From JANQOH01 sp965243325 (GTDB lineage: Bacteria > Pseudomonadota > Alphaproteobacteria > UBA7887): DNA of 64,000 bases. The stretch is from assembly GCA_965243325.1 (NCBI GenBank), contig CBDEUQ010000003.1:3224001-3288000 (forward strand), in the 5' to 3' direction. Positions 27,362 to 36,816 of this stretch are shown here, piece by piece (the first letter of the stretch is position 1; every line of letters begins with the position of its first letter). Below the pieces are notes generated by a model. It was given only the letters and a program-made list of their open reading frames with translations. It was not told the DNA's origin and made no database searches. Position numbers and translations under genes: made by a program.

Positions 27362-28579
27362 ATGACCGAAGCCCGAGGCCCGCTTGCGGGAGTCCGCATC
27401 GTCGACATGACGGCGATGCTCGCCGGTCCATGGGCGACGATGATCCTCGGCGACCAGGGCGCCGACGTGATCAAGATCGAAGCGCCGCGCGTCGGCGACC
27501 ACACGCGCGCCACGGATGGCGACACGCCGTCGCCGGGCTTCCTCAATCTCAACCGCTCGAAGCGCTCGGTCGCGCTCGATCTCAAGACGCCGCGCGGCCG
27601 AGAGCTGCTGCTGGCACTGGCGAAAACCGCCGACGTGGCGGTGCAGAATTTCCGACCCGGCGTCGTCGACCGCCTGGGCGTCGGCTACGACGCCGTACGC
27701 GCCGCGCGACCGGATATCGTCTACGTTTCGATCAGCGGCTTCGGGCCTGAGGGTCCGTACGCAGCGCAGCGGGTGTACGACCCGGTGATCCAGGGACTGT
27801 CGGGTTTGACGACGATCCAGGCGGGGTCGGACGAGGTCCGTCCCCGGCTCGTGCGCACCGTGCTGCCCGACAAGCTGACGGCGATGACGGCGGCTCAGGC
27901 GATCTCGTCGGCGCTTTACGCCCGCGCGCAATGCGGCCGCGGCCAGCACATTCGCCTGTCGATGCTGGACGCGGTGCTGCAGTTCCTGTGGGCATCGGAC
28001 ATGGGCCAACAGACCCTCCCGGACCGCGAACCGGCGCCGCAGCGGCCAGCGAGCCGGATCGATCTGATCTACCGCACGCGGGACGGCCACATCACTCTGG
28101 GCGCGAACACGGACAAGGAATGGGCGGGCCTCGCGCGCGCGCTCGGCAAGCCGGAACTGATCCACGATCCGCGGTTCGCAACCCCGGCGGCGCGCCAGCG
28201 CAACATCGACGCGCGGCTTGCTCTCGTGCAGGAACATCTGCTGGAAGGCAGCAGCGCGCACTGGCTGGAGACCCTGCGCGCCAACGAGGTGCCGTGCGCA
28301 CCGACGCTGACGCGCAACGAAGTCATCGCGCACCCGCAGATCGCGGCAAGCAACAGCCTGATCGAATACGACCATCCACTGGCCGGGCGGCTGCGTCAGA
28401 CCCGTTCGGCGGCGCTCTTCGAAGGCACGCCCCTCACCGTCCCGCGCGGTGCCCCGGCACTCGGCGCCGATACGGATTCGGTGCTTGCGGAGATCGGCGT
28501 TTCGAGCGCCGAGATCGCCGAGCTGCGGGCTGCCGGCGTGATCGGCGGCGTCGAGATGCCACGGGTCGCCGCAGAATAG
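27362..28579 (+). CDS. CaiB/BaiF family (class III) CoA transferase
   Basis: 405 residues. N-terminal GVRIVDMTAMLAGPWATMIL and LGDQGADVIKIEAPRVGDHT are diagnostic, with the catalytic aspartate expected in the segment LSMLDAVLQFLW (about residues 198-210). It moves CoA between carboxylic acids through an aspartyl-CoA intermediate. It is divergent from the acyl-CoA dehydrogenase across 109 bases that should hold both promoters. Substrate unknown. Confidence 0.92.
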   Translation: MTEARGPLAGVRIVDMTAMLAGPWATMILGDQGADVIKIEAPRVGDHTRATDGDTPSPGFLNLNRSKRSVALDLKTPRGRELLLALAKTADVAVQNFRPGVVDRLGVGYDAVRAARPDIVYVSISGFGPEGPYAAQRVYDPVIQGLSGLTTIQAGSDEVRPRLVRTVLPDKLTAMTAAQAISSALYARAQCGRGQHIRLSMLDAVLQFLWASDMGQQTLPDREPAPQRPASRIDLIYRTRDGHITLGANTDKEWAGLARALGKPELIHDPRFATPAARQRNIDARLALVQEHLLEGSSAHWLETLRANEVPCAPTLTRNEVIAHPQIAASNSLIEYDHPLAGRLRQTRSAALFEGTPLTVPRGAPALGADTDSVLAEIGVSSAEIAELRAAGVIGGVEMPRVAAE

Positions 28580-28591
28580 TCCGCGACGGCG

Positions 28592-29959
28592 GTGACGGAT
28601 TCGACGATCCATGTAGTCGGCGGCGGCCTTGCCGGTTGCGAGGCGGCGTGGCAGGCGGCGCGCGCGGGCGTTCGAGTCGTGTTGCACGAAATGCGCCCGG
28701 CGACGAAGACGCCGGCACACCGCACTGGCGTCCTTGCCGAGCTCGTCTGCTCCAACTCGTTTCGCTCCGACGACTTCGAGAACAACGCCGTTGGCCTGCT
28801 GCACGAGGAGATGCGGCGTTGCGGCTCCCTCGTCCTCGCCGCCGCGGACGCACACCAGGTGCCCGCCGGCGGCGCTCTCGCGGTCGACCGGGACGGCTTC
28901 TCGAACGCGGTGCAAGCCGCGCTGGAGGCCTGCCCGCGGGTGACGATCGACCGTCGCGAAGTGACCGGGCTGCCGCCGGAGGCGTGGCATTCGGTCATCG
29001 TCGCCACCGGCCCCCTCACCGCGCCCGGACTTGCGGCGGCGATCACCGATCTCACGGGCGCCGACAGTCTTGCCTTCTTCGACGCCATCGCGCCGATCGT
29101 CTACCGCGATTCGATCAACATGGCGCACGCCTGGCGGCAGTCGCGTTACGACAAGCCCGGCCCAGGCGGCGACTCGGCGGCATACATCAACTGTCCGCTC
29201 ACCAAGGCGCAGTACGAGACGTTCGTCGACTCGCTGCTCGCCGCCGAGACGACCCCGTTCCACGAATGGGAGCGCGACACGCCGTATTTCGACGGCTGCC
29301 TGCCGATCGAGGTCATGGCGGCGCGTGGCCGCGACACCCTGCGTTTCGGTCCGATGAAACCGGTCGGCCTGACCAACCCCCGCGCGCCGGAGACGAAGCC
29401 CCACGCCGTCGTCCAACTGCGCCAGGACAACGCGCTGGGTTCGTTGTTCAACATCGTCGGTTTCCAGACCAAGCTGAAACACGGCGAACAGACTCGCATA
29501 TTCCGCAGCATCCCGGGACTTGAGAGCGCGCAGTTCGCCCGGCTCGGCGGTGCGCATCGCAACACGTTCATCAACGGCCCGCGGCTCCTGGATGGCCAGT
29601 TGCGTCTGAAAGCGCTGCCGCGCCTGCGCTTCGCCGGCCAGATCACCGGCGTCGAAGGCTACGTCGAGAGCGCCGCGATCGGACTTCTCGCCGGCCGTTT
29701 CGCCGCCGGGCGGTGCGCATCGCCGCCGGCCGAAACCGCGCTCGGCGCGCTGCTCGGGCACATCACGGGCGGCGGCGATGCGTCAACGTTCCAGCCGATG
29801 AACGTGAATTTCGGATTGTTCCCGCCCCTCGACGGGCGCGTCGGCAAGCGCGAGCGCAAGCGCGCGCTCTCGCGGCGGGCACTCGAGGCGCTCGACCGAT
29901 GGTCCGGCGCATCGGGTCAAGGACGGCCGACCAACCAGTGCGCCACGGTGCGCCATTGA
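28592..29959 (+). CDS. trmFO: Folate-dependent tRNA (uracil-54-C5)-methyltransferase TrmFO
   Basis: 455 residues. The FAD-binding start is IHVVGGGLAGCEAAWQAARA, followed by LHEMRP, HRTGVLAELVCSNSFRSDD (with the redox cysteine), and FQPMNVNFGLFPPL near the end. TrmFO makes ribothymidine 54 in the T loop using methylene-THF and FADH2. GTG at 28592 follows the CoA-transferase stop by 12 bases. Its 3' end overlaps the convergent squalene/phytoene synthase gene by 43 bases, an arrangement seen across alphaproteobacteria. Confidence 0.95.
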   Translation: MTDSTIHVVGGGLAGCEAAWQAARAGVRVVLHEMRPATKTPAHRTGVLAELVCSNSFRSDDFENNAVGLLHEEMRRCGSLVLAAADAHQVPAGGALAVDRDGFSNAVQAALEACPRVTIDRREVTGLPPEAWHSVIVATGPLTAPGLAAAITDLTGADSLAFFDAIAPIVYRDSINMAHAWRQSRYDKPGPGGDSAAYINCPLTKAQYETFVDSLLAAETTPFHEWERDTPYFDGCLPIEVMAARGRDTLRFGPMKPVGLTNPRAPETKPHAVVQLRQDNALGSLFNIVGFQTKLKHGEQTRIFRSIPGLESAQFARLGGAHRNTFINGPRLLDGQLRLKALPRLRFAGQITGVEGYVESAAIGLLAGRFAAGRCASPPAETALGALLGHITGGGDASTFQPMNVNFGLFPPLDGRVGKRERKRALSRRALEALDRWSGASGQGRPTNQCATVRH

Positions 29960-30663
29960 CGAACTGGCCGGGCCACGCGCAGCAACGGATCATCGGCCAC
30001 ATACCCGGCTCTCTCGAGCCGGGCGACGTAAAGCCGGGCGAGACTTGCCGGCAGCAGTGCCGGCAACGCCGCGCGCGGCGGTCGCCGCGGAAGGTCCGCG
30101 AGATGCGACGCCGCCCATGCGGCAAGATCGCGCACCGAGCCGCCGGAACGAAGCAGGGGCCGGTTGCGGAAGGGAGCGGCCCGCGCAAGACCGCAGTATC
30201 CCCAGGCACGGCCGGCCGCGAGTGCCGCGTCGGTGTACGCGCCGAGCGCCGCCAGCGCCAGCTCGACGACGGCCACCGCGGTTGCATCGACATAGGCGGC
30301 GAGCGCCGCCGGGTCGGCGAACGGCGCGTCGTCGAGATCCCGGGCGCGCGCGTCGATCAGCGCTTCGGCGCCGTCTCGCGGAAGCCACGCCGCGGCGTTG
30401 AGCGCCGCCATCGCCTGGGCAACGGGATGCGCCCGGGGCGCGCCGCCGTACACGCCGTCGAGCGACTCGCGCCACCACTGCAGACGGATACCTCCAAGAG
30501 CACGGTCGCTGACCGACTCACGCACGCGCGCGAGCTCAAAATTGAACGCATATAGCGCGATGAGCCGGCGGCGCGCGAGCGGCGCTGCGAACAGGGCACA
30601 CAGATAGCGGTCGTAGTCGTGGCGTCGGACGGTGGCCGCGCAATGGGCCAGTTCGGCGTTCAC
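29917..30663 (-). CDS. Squalene/phytoene synthase family protein
   Basis: 248 residues with the early signature RRHDYDRYLCALF and ALYAFNFELARVRESVSD, then GGIRLQWWRESLDGVYGG. The canonical DxxxD of active phytoene synthases appears degenerate, so it may belong to the NDUFAF6-like branch linked to respiratory complex I assembly rather than to carotenoid synthesis; this is inference. GTG at 30663 overlaps the stop of the Mth938 gene (GTGA). Last gene of the yajC-secDF operon. Confidence 0.85.
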   Translation of the reverse strand: MNAELAHCAATVRRHDYDRYLCALFAAPLARRRLIALYAFNFELARVRESVSDRALGGIRLQWWRESLDGVYGGAPRAHPVAQAMAALNAAAWLPRDGAEALIDARARDLDDAPFADPAALAAYVDATAVAVVELALAALGAYTDAALAAGRAWGYCGLARAAPFRNRPLLRSGGSVRDLAAWAASHLADLPRRPPRAALPALLPASLARLYVARLERAGYVADDPLLRVARPVRQWRTVAHWLVGRP

Positions 30664-31040
30664 GCGACGGGCAAAAGCGCCGCCGCGACCTGTCTGCCCT
30701 CGCCGGCGAGGACGTTGTACGTGCGGCACGCCGCGCCGGTATCCATCGCCTCGACACGCACGCCGCGCTGCGCGAGAGACCGGCGCAGGGCAGGCGCGAG
30801 CGGCGCCGGACACGACCCGAGGCCAAAGAGAATCAGTTCGATTGGCGGCGCCGCCGAGAGGACCGGCTCCAGGCCGGCAAGCGTCGCGGCGCCGGCCGCT
30901 TCAACTCCGCGCCACGGAACCGCGCGGTCGCCGAAGATCAGGACCGGGCCGTCGTGGCGCGCGCCGGAAACGCGAAACCCGCCCCCGCCGTAGCCCTGAA
31001 CGACGAGCCGCCCCGGCGCGAGCCTCGGGGCGATGTCCAC
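30660..31040 (-). CDS. Mth938 (DUF498) domain protein
   Basis: 126 residues with the family pattern GGGFRVSGARHDGPVLIFGD, PIELILFGLGSCPAPLAPA and AACRTYNVLAGEGRQVAAAL. The fold is known (Mth938-like, related to mitochondrial NDUFAF3) but its bacterial role is not settled. Pairing with a squalene/phytoene synthase homologue (NDUFAF6-like) mirrors the mitochondrial complex I assembly pair NDUFAF3/NDUFAF6. The start is GTG at 31040; it follows secF after 3 bases. Confidence 0.85.
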   Translation of the reverse strand: MDIAPRLAPGRLVVQGYGGGGFRVSGARHDGPVLIFGDRAVPWRGVEAAGAATLAGLEPVLSAAPPIELILFGLGSCPAPLAPALRRSLAQRGVRVEAMDTGAACRTYNVLAGEGRQVAAALLPVA

Positions 31041-31043
31041 GGC

Positions 31044-32021
31044 TCAGCGTTGCCCGGCGTCCGGCGTTTGCGCCTCGGCGCTCCCGCCCGCGCTGTCCCG
31101 GCGGGCCAGCTTTTCGAGACCGAAGAGAATGAGCAGCGGCGCAGCGATGAAGATCGACGAGTAGGTCCCCACGAATACGCCCCACACCATGGCGAAGCAG
31201 AAATCGCGGATCACCGGACCGCCGAGGGCCCACAGGGCGACCAGCGCCAGAAGCGTCGTCACCGATGTCATCAGCGTGCGCGAGAGCGTGTCGTTGATGC
31301 TCCGCGACAAGAGGTCGACAAGCGCCAGCGCCTTGTACTTGCGCAGGTTCTCGCGCACGCGGTCGTAGACGACGACCGTGTCGTTCATCGAATAGCCGAC
31401 GATCAGCAGGATCGCCGCGACGGTGGCGAGATTGAACTCCAGCCCGACCAGCGCGAAGACGCCGATCGTCGCCGTCACGTCGTGTATCAGCGCGACCACG
31501 GCACCGACCGCGAACTGCCACTCGAAGCGGAACCAGATGTAGACAAGCATCGCCGCAAGCGCGATCGCCACCGCCTGGACGCCGGCGAGGATCAGTTCCG
31601 CGCCCACTTTCGGCCCGACCGACTCCTGGCGCCGGTAGTCGATCTCGTCGCCGTACAACGCGTCGAGCGTCGCGCGCACCTGCGCGATCGCTTCGTTCTG
31701 CGCCGTCTCGCCTCCCGGCTGCCGTTCGATGCGGACGAGAATGCTCGGTCGGTCGCCGAGGTCGGCGGCGCCGAACTCCTGCAGCGACACCTCCCCGAGA
31801 CCGAGTCCGCCGAGCGCGCCGCGCATCTCGGCGATGTCGTCGGCATCGCCGGTCGCGACCTCCATGAGGATGCCGCCGCGGAAATCGATCCCGTAGTTCA
31901 GGCCGAAGGCAAGGAAAAGGATGACCGATGCCAGAACGAGGAAACCCGAGGCGACGAACCCGTAGCCCCGCCAGGCCATGAACGGAATGTTCGTCCGGGT
32001 CTTGATCAGTCGGAACGGCAT
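31044..32021 (-). CDS. secF: Protein translocase subunit SecF
   Basis: 325 residues with six membrane segments expected. The first begins near residue 20 (YGFVASGFLVLASVILFLAF), followed by the periplasmic domain from LNYGIDFRGGILMEV. The later signature is VVYDRVRENLRKYK with SRSINDTLSRTLMTS. With SecD it uses the proton gradient to help release exported proteins. It lies 10 bases after secD. Confidence 0.96.
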   Translation of the reverse strand: MPFRLIKTRTNIPFMAWRGYGFVASGFLVLASVILFLAFGLNYGIDFRGGILMEVATGDADDIAEMRGALGGLGLGEVSLQEFGAADLGDRPSILVRIERQPGGETAQNEAIAQVRATLDALYGDEIDYRRQESVGPKVGAELILAGVQAVAIALAAMLVYIWFRFEWQFAVGAVVALIHDVTATIGVFALVGLEFNLATVAAILLIVGYSMNDTVVVYDRVRENLRKYKALALVDLLSRSINDTLSRTLMTSVTTLLALVALWALGGPVIRDFCFAMVWGVFVGTYSSIFIAAPLLILFGLEKLARRDSAGGSAEAQTPDAGQR

Positions 32022-32031
32022 GTCGGGCTCC

Positions 32032-33618
32032 TCAGATCGGCAGCGCGCGCGGCCGCGTGCGGCCCAGCCACAACACGATGAGCAACCGCGTCACCATGAT
32101 CGCCGTGAACACGGACGTGACGATCCCGATGGCGAGCGTCACCGCGAAGCCACGCACCGGACCGGAGCCGAACTGGAACAGGATCACGGCGGCGATCAAG
32201 GTGGTGACGTTGGCGTCGACGATCGTCCGCAACGCCTGACGGAAGCCGATATCGACGGCGGAGAACGGCGTGCGCCCGTTGCGCACCTCTTCGCGGATCC
32301 GCTCGAATATCAACACGTTGGCGTCGACCGCCATGCCGATGGTCAGCACGATGCCGGCGATGCCGGGGAGGGTGAGCGTGGCCTGGAGCACCGACAGGAC
32401 CGCCAGGATCAGCGACATGTTGATCGCCAGCGCGATCGTCGACGCAATCCCGAAGAGCCCGTACGACACGATCATGTAGGCGATCACGGCAATCAACCCG
32501 ACGATGGCGGCGATCTTGCCGGCGGCGATGGAATCGGCGCCAAGGCTGGGACCGACGGTCCGTTCCTCAAGGTACGTCAACGGTGCCGGCAACGCCCCCG
32601 CGCGCAGCAGTATGGCTAGCTGCTCGGCCGATTCGACGGTGAAGTTACCGGTGATCTGGCCGTTGCCGCCGGGAATCGGCTCCTGAATCTCCGGCGCGCT
32701 GATGACCGCTCCGTCGAGCACGATAGCGAACCGCCGGCCGACGTTCTCCGTCGTCAGCCGACCGAACTTGCGCGCACCCGCGGTATCGAAGCGAATGGCC
32801 ACGGCCGGCCGGCCGAACTGGTCGACCGTGGCCTGGGCCAGATCGAGGTTCTCTCCGGTGACATCAGCGCGCCTGCGCACGACGATCGGCGCCGCCTCAC
32901 CGCCGCGTCCGGGCTCGTAGAGAAGCTCCGAACCCGCAGCCACGCGGCCGGCGAGAGCATCCTGGATCGACGCGTTCTCGTCGACCATGCGGAAATCGAG
33001 GCTGGCGGTCTGTCCGAGCAGATCCTTGATGCCCTGCGGGTCGTCGAAACCGGGCACCTGGATGAGGACGCGATCCTCGCCGCTGCGCTGGATCGTAGGC
33101 TCGGTGGTGCCCAGTTCGTCGAGCCGGCGGCGGACGATCTCGATGGTCTGGGCGAGCGCGCTGCGGCGGCGCTCCGCAGCCGCGTCGTCGTTGAGCGCGA
33201 GCCGTGCCCGGCCATCGTTCGACACGGTAACGGTAAAGGCGCCGGCAGCATTGAGATCGTCCAGAATCTCCATGGTCCGGTCGCGATCATCCGGATTCAC
33301 TAGGGAGAAGGAGACGCCGCCGCGATCGCGCCCCAGCTCGCGGTAGGCGATCCTGTCGCCCTCGCGCGGGCGCAGCCGGCGGCGGACGTCGTCGACCACG
33401 GTCTCGAGAAACTTGTCTATGACGAGCGCGACCTCGACCTCGGCCAGCAGATGGGAGCCACCCTGAAGATCGAGTCCGAGGTTGACCTGCTGGCTGGGCA
33501 GCCAGTCCGGCATTCCCTCCGCGACGCGATTCGGCAGGAAATTCGGGAAGCTGAAGACAACGCCAAGAAAGGAGATGGCGGCGACGAGCGCGATCTTCCA
33601 GGTCTGGAAGCGAAGCAT
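32032..33618 (-). CDS. secD: Protein translocase subunit SecD
   Basis: 528 residues. N-terminal membrane helix (residues 8-26), the first signature LGLDLQGGSHLLAEV, a large periplasmic domain (about 45-350), then five helices with GMAVDANVLIFERIREEVRN. Length is typical of the compact alphaproteobacterial form. The gene lies 13 bases after yajC and before secF. Confidence 0.97.
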   Translation of the reverse strand: MLRFQTWKIALVAAISFLGVVFSFPNFLPNRVAEGMPDWLPSQQVNLGLDLQGGSHLLAEVEVALVIDKFLETVVDDVRRRLRPREGDRIAYRELGRDRGGVSFSLVNPDDRDRTMEILDDLNAAGAFTVTVSNDGRARLALNDDAAAERRRSALAQTIEIVRRRLDELGTTEPTIQRSGEDRVLIQVPGFDDPQGIKDLLGQTASLDFRMVDENASIQDALAGRVAAGSELLYEPGRGGEAAPIVVRRRADVTGENLDLAQATVDQFGRPAVAIRFDTAGARKFGRLTTENVGRRFAIVLDGAVISAPEIQEPIPGGNGQITGNFTVESAEQLAILLRAGALPAPLTYLEERTVGPSLGADSIAAGKIAAIVGLIAVIAYMIVSYGLFGIASTIALAINMSLILAVLSVLQATLTLPGIAGIVLTIGMAVDANVLIFERIREEVRNGRTPFSAVDIGFRQALRTIVDANVTTLIAAVILFQFGSGPVRGFAVTLAIGIVTSVFTAIMVTRLLIVLWLGRTRPRALPI

Positions 33619-33631
33619 GAAAGCCGCGGCC

Positions 33632-33979
33632 TCAGCCTTTGGCTCGGTTGCTGTCTTCGTTCGCGGCGCGCGGTTCCGGCCGGCTCGCCAGATCGGCGAT
33701 GGTGTGGCGCTGCGCCTTCACTCGGACGTTGGGGGCGAGTTCGAGAATGACCGTCGTATCGTCCTCGACCTTCGCCACGGTCGCGTGCAACCCGCCGCCC
33801 GTCACCACCTTGTCGCCGCGCTTCAGGGCGGCCACCATCTCACGGTGCAGGCGCGCCTTCTTCTGCTGCGGCCGGATCAAGAGGAAGTAGAAGACGACGA
33901 AAATCAGGACCAGCGGCAATATCTGGATCATCGCGCTGCCGCCGCCCGCATCCTGGGCGAAGGCCGTCGATATGAGCAT
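33632..33979 (-). CDS. yajC: Preprotein translocase auxiliary subunit YajC
   Basis: 115 residues with one membrane anchor (about residues 17-37, IQILPLVLIFVVFYFLLIR) and the cytoplasmic signature RPQQKKARLHREMVAALKRG then VVTGGGLHATV. It heads the yajC-secD-secF-Mth938-squalene/phytoene synthase operon. The 174 bases upstream, before the LLM gene stop, show no gene. Confidence 0.96.
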   Translation of the reverse strand: MLISTAFAQDAGGGSAMIQILPLVLIFVVFYFLLIRPQQKKARLHREMVAALKRGDKVVTGGGLHATVAKVEDDTTVILELAPNVRVKAQRHTIADLASRPEPRAANEDSNRAKG

Positions 33980-34153
33980 GCGTGTATCCTTCCGGGGTCG
34001 GGCGGCCGGCGCCGGTGCCGGCCGAAATATAGCGCCGGGCCGTGCGTTTGCAACACGGCCGGTCGCGGCGGAGAACGGGAGCCCGGTCTTTCGGGGCGCC
34101 CGCGCGCCGCCTGCCCCGGGGCCCGGCTCGAGGCCTGGCGAAGGCGCGGCGAC

Positions 34154-35023
34154 TCAGAGGCCGGCCATGTCGGCGATACGATCCTTCCATCCGAGTGCTT
34201 CCTCGGGGTTCGCGATCGCCGTCGGCATTCCGGCCATCGACGTGACCGGGACAAGGATGCGCCCGACGCCCGCCGCGGCCAACTTGGGCAACTCCTGCAG
34301 GTCCTCGGGCAGGCTCGCCGACAGCTCGACCGCGGCGGGGTCGCGGCCTGCTTCCTCGGCGGTCCGCCGCGCGAGGTCAAAGAGCGCCGCCGGAGCGCCG
34401 CGCGCCGGGAAGAACCCGTCGCCGAGCCGGCCCGCGCGTCTGGCCGCCGCCTTCGAATGGCCGCCGACTATGATCGGCACCGTACCGTTGACCGGCCGCG
34501 GGCGGCAGTGGGCTCCGTCGAAGCGGACGAACGCGCCGCGGAACGACGGGCGCTCGGCGGTCCATAGCTCGCGCATGACGGCGATGTACTCGTCCATGCG
34601 CGCGCCGCGATCCTCGAACGGAACGCCGAGCGCCTCGAACTCTTCGCGCAGCCAGCCGACGCCGACGCCGAGGAGCGCGCGGCCGCTGGACAGATGGTCG
34701 AGCGTCGCCACCTGCTTGGCGACGATGACGGGGTTGTGCTGCGGCAGGATGAGGATCGCCGTACCGAGCTTGATCGTGGAGGTCGCCGCGGCTGCGAAGG
34801 TGAGCCAGATCAGCGGATCGGGAAGAGGGATGTCGGTTCGGCCTCCCGCCATCTTGCCGTCGGGCGAATAGGGATAGGCGGACTCGTAGCCCTCCGGCAC
34901 GACCGTGTGCTCGACGGTCCAAGCCGACTCGAAACCCGCTTCTTCGGCGGCCTGCAAGAGTTCCACCGCGTCGGCAGGGTTGGCGTAGCGACCGGTATTG
35001 CAGTAGCGCAGGGCGAATTTCAC
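34154..35023 (-). CDS. LLM-class F420/FMN-dependent oxidoreductase
   Basis: 289 residues of the luciferase-like TIM barrel: FESAWTVEHTVVP, LATLDHLSSGRALLGVGVGW-type segment (VATLDHLSSGRALLGVG), LREEFEALGVPFEDRGARMD, and VPIIVGGHSKAAARRAGRLG. It best fits the TIGR03619-type F420-dependent group. GTG at 35023 has GAGGAG 8-10 bases upstream and overlaps the hydantoinase B stop (GTGA), so the two are coupled and may act in one degradation pathway. Confidence 0.88.
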   Translation of the reverse strand: MKFALRYCNTGRYANPADAVELLQAAEEAGFESAWTVEHTVVPEGYESAYPYSPDGKMAGGRTDIPLPDPLIWLTFAAAATSTIKLGTAILILPQHNPVIVAKQVATLDHLSSGRALLGVGVGWLREEFEALGVPFEDRGARMDEYIAVMRELWTAERPSFRGAFVRFDGAHCRPRPVNGTVPIIVGGHSKAAARRAGRLGDGFFPARGAPAALFDLARRTAEEAGRDPAAVELSASLPEDLQELPKLAAAGVGRILVPVTSMAGMPTAIANPEEALGWKDRIADMAGL

Positions 35024-36816
35024 GGTCGATGCTCCTCGGTTAGCGGTCCCGTCCGGACCGCGCGGCCCGGGTCCACGGCGGGCGGCGACGTCGGTTCGCA
35101 ATCCGCCTGCGCCGCTGCACGCAGCACTTCGGTCGCGTCCTCGTCGACGGCCCAACGGGCGGTATCGACGGCGACGCCGTAGTCGCGCCGCGCCGCTTCG
35201 ACGCTGACGTAGCCGTTGCGCACGTCGGCGACGACCCGCGCCGGATCGCGCTCGAAAGGATCGCCCCAGCCGCCCCCGCCCGCGAGTTCGTGGCGAAACA
35301 CGTCGCCGCGCCGCACGACCTTCGTCAGCTTCGAGGGCTGCGCGTCGCCGTTGAGGAAGTTGGCGCTCGGCCGGCCGGGTCGGCCGCCGCTGAGACCGTA
35401 AGGCGGAATCCTGGCACGGTCCGCGCGCACCTGCAGCACCGCCTCGTCCGCGAGAATGCGGTAATCGCGGCGGTAGGGAGCGCCGCCGCGATACTTGCCC
35501 GGGCCGGCGCGATCGGCGACGAGTTCGTATGCCTCGATGCGGACCGGGTGTTCGGATTCGACCACCTCGGCCGACTGCGAAGCCATGTTGGCGAACATGT
35601 TGGCATTGCCTTGCAAGCCATCGGCCCACGGCCGGCCGCCCCATGTCCCGCACGCGAAGTCGACGAAGACGAACGGCTTGCGTTCGGAGTCCCAGCCGCC
35701 GATCGACACTCCCGTGTTGCCGCCGTCGGAGGCGGCGCACACGCGGTCCGGCGCCATTTGCGCGAGTGCGCCGAGACAGCAGTCGACCATGCGAAACCCG
35801 GTCAATCCGCGCGCCGCGCAGGCAGCGGGCAGGACGGCATTGGCGATCGTCCCCTCCGGCGCGGTCACGTCGATGACGCGGAATACGCCTTCGTTGTTCG
35901 GAATGTCGCCCGGAAGGACCGCCCGGACGGCGGTATAGGACGCGGCCTTGGTGAACGACAGCGTGTTGTTGATCGCACCCTTCACCTGAGGCGCGCTTCC
36001 CGCCCAGTCCACCTGCATGGAATCGCCCGACTTGCGAACGGCACAGCGCAGGCGAATGGGAACGTCGGTATCGATGCCGTCATCGTCGATCCAGTCCTCG
36101 AACGACCATTCGCCGTCGGGCAGGCCGGCGACGGCGGCGCGCGTCAGCCTTTCCGCATGCGCGATCGTCTCTTCCATCGATGCGGCCACGTCGGCGGCGC
36201 CGCGTCGGGCGACGAGGTCGAGGAAGCGGGTCTCGGCGATGTGGCAGGCCGCGAGTTGCGCGCGCAGATCTCCCATGACCTGCACCGGAAGGCGGACGTT
36301 CTTCTCGACGATCGCGAACAGCGTGTCGTTGCGCTCGCCGGCGTCGTACAGCCGGAGTGGCGGAATCCGCAGCCCTTCCTGGTAGATCTCCGTCGAATCG
36401 GAAGCGTTCGAGCCGGGAACTCGGCCGCCCACGTCGCTGTGGTGGCAGACCGTCGCCGCAAACGCGAGGCGGCGGCCGGAGACGAAGATCGGCTTGAAGA
36501 GGAAGATGTCGGGAAGGTGCATGCCGCCGTCGAACGGATCGTTCATCACGAACACGTCGCCGTCCGCCATCGTCGTGCCGAATTGCGCCAGCACGGCGGC
36601 GAGCGCCGTCGGGATCGACCCGAGGTGGCCCGGCAGGGTCAGTCCCTGCGCCACCAGACGCCCGTCGGCGTCCGCGAAGGCGGTGGAGAAATCCATGTTG
36701 TCGCGCAGCACTCCGGAATACGTCGTGCGGCAGAGCGTCACCGCCATTTCGTCGGCGATGGCGAAAATCGCGTTGCGGAACAGTTCGAACGCGATCGGGT
36801 CGAGGCGTTCCGGCAT
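35020..36816 (-). CDS. Hydantoinase B / oxoprolinase family protein
   Basis: 598 residues. Landmarks: IAFELFRNAIFAIADEMAVT, VFVMNDPFDGGMHLPDIFLF, GRVPGSNASDSTEIYQEGLR, GWDSERKPFVFVDF and LAGGGGWGDPFERDP. HyuB works with HyuA in ATP-dependent hydrolysis of hydantoins, 5-oxoproline or acetone/acetophenone carboxylation. No hyuA lies next to it here, which is unusual; a truncated hyuA 5' end on the same strand is found at 44991-45110. ATG at 36816 (MPERLDP) is chosen for the GGAAGGA upstream. Confidence 0.9.
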   Translation of the reverse strand: MPERLDPIAFELFRNAIFAIADEMAVTLCRTTYSGVLRDNMDFSTAFADADGRLVAQGLTLPGHLGSIPTALAAVLAQFGTTMADGDVFVMNDPFDGGMHLPDIFLFKPIFVSGRRLAFAATVCHHSDVGGRVPGSNASDSTEIYQEGLRIPPLRLYDAGERNDTLFAIVEKNVRLPVQVMGDLRAQLAACHIAETRFLDLVARRGAADVAASMEETIAHAERLTRAAVAGLPDGEWSFEDWIDDDGIDTDVPIRLRCAVRKSGDSMQVDWAGSAPQVKGAINNTLSFTKAASYTAVRAVLPGDIPNNEGVFRVIDVTAPEGTIANAVLPAACAARGLTGFRMVDCCLGALAQMAPDRVCAASDGGNTGVSIGGWDSERKPFVFVDFACGTWGGRPWADGLQGNANMFANMASQSAEVVESEHPVRIEAYELVADRAGPGKYRGGAPYRRDYRILADEAVLQVRADRARIPPYGLSGGRPGRPSANFLNGDAQPSKLTKVVRRGDVFRHELAGGGGWGDPFERDPARVVADVRNGYVSVEAARRDYGVAVDTARWAVDEDATEVLRAAAQADCEPTSPPAVDPGRAVRTGPLTEEHRP

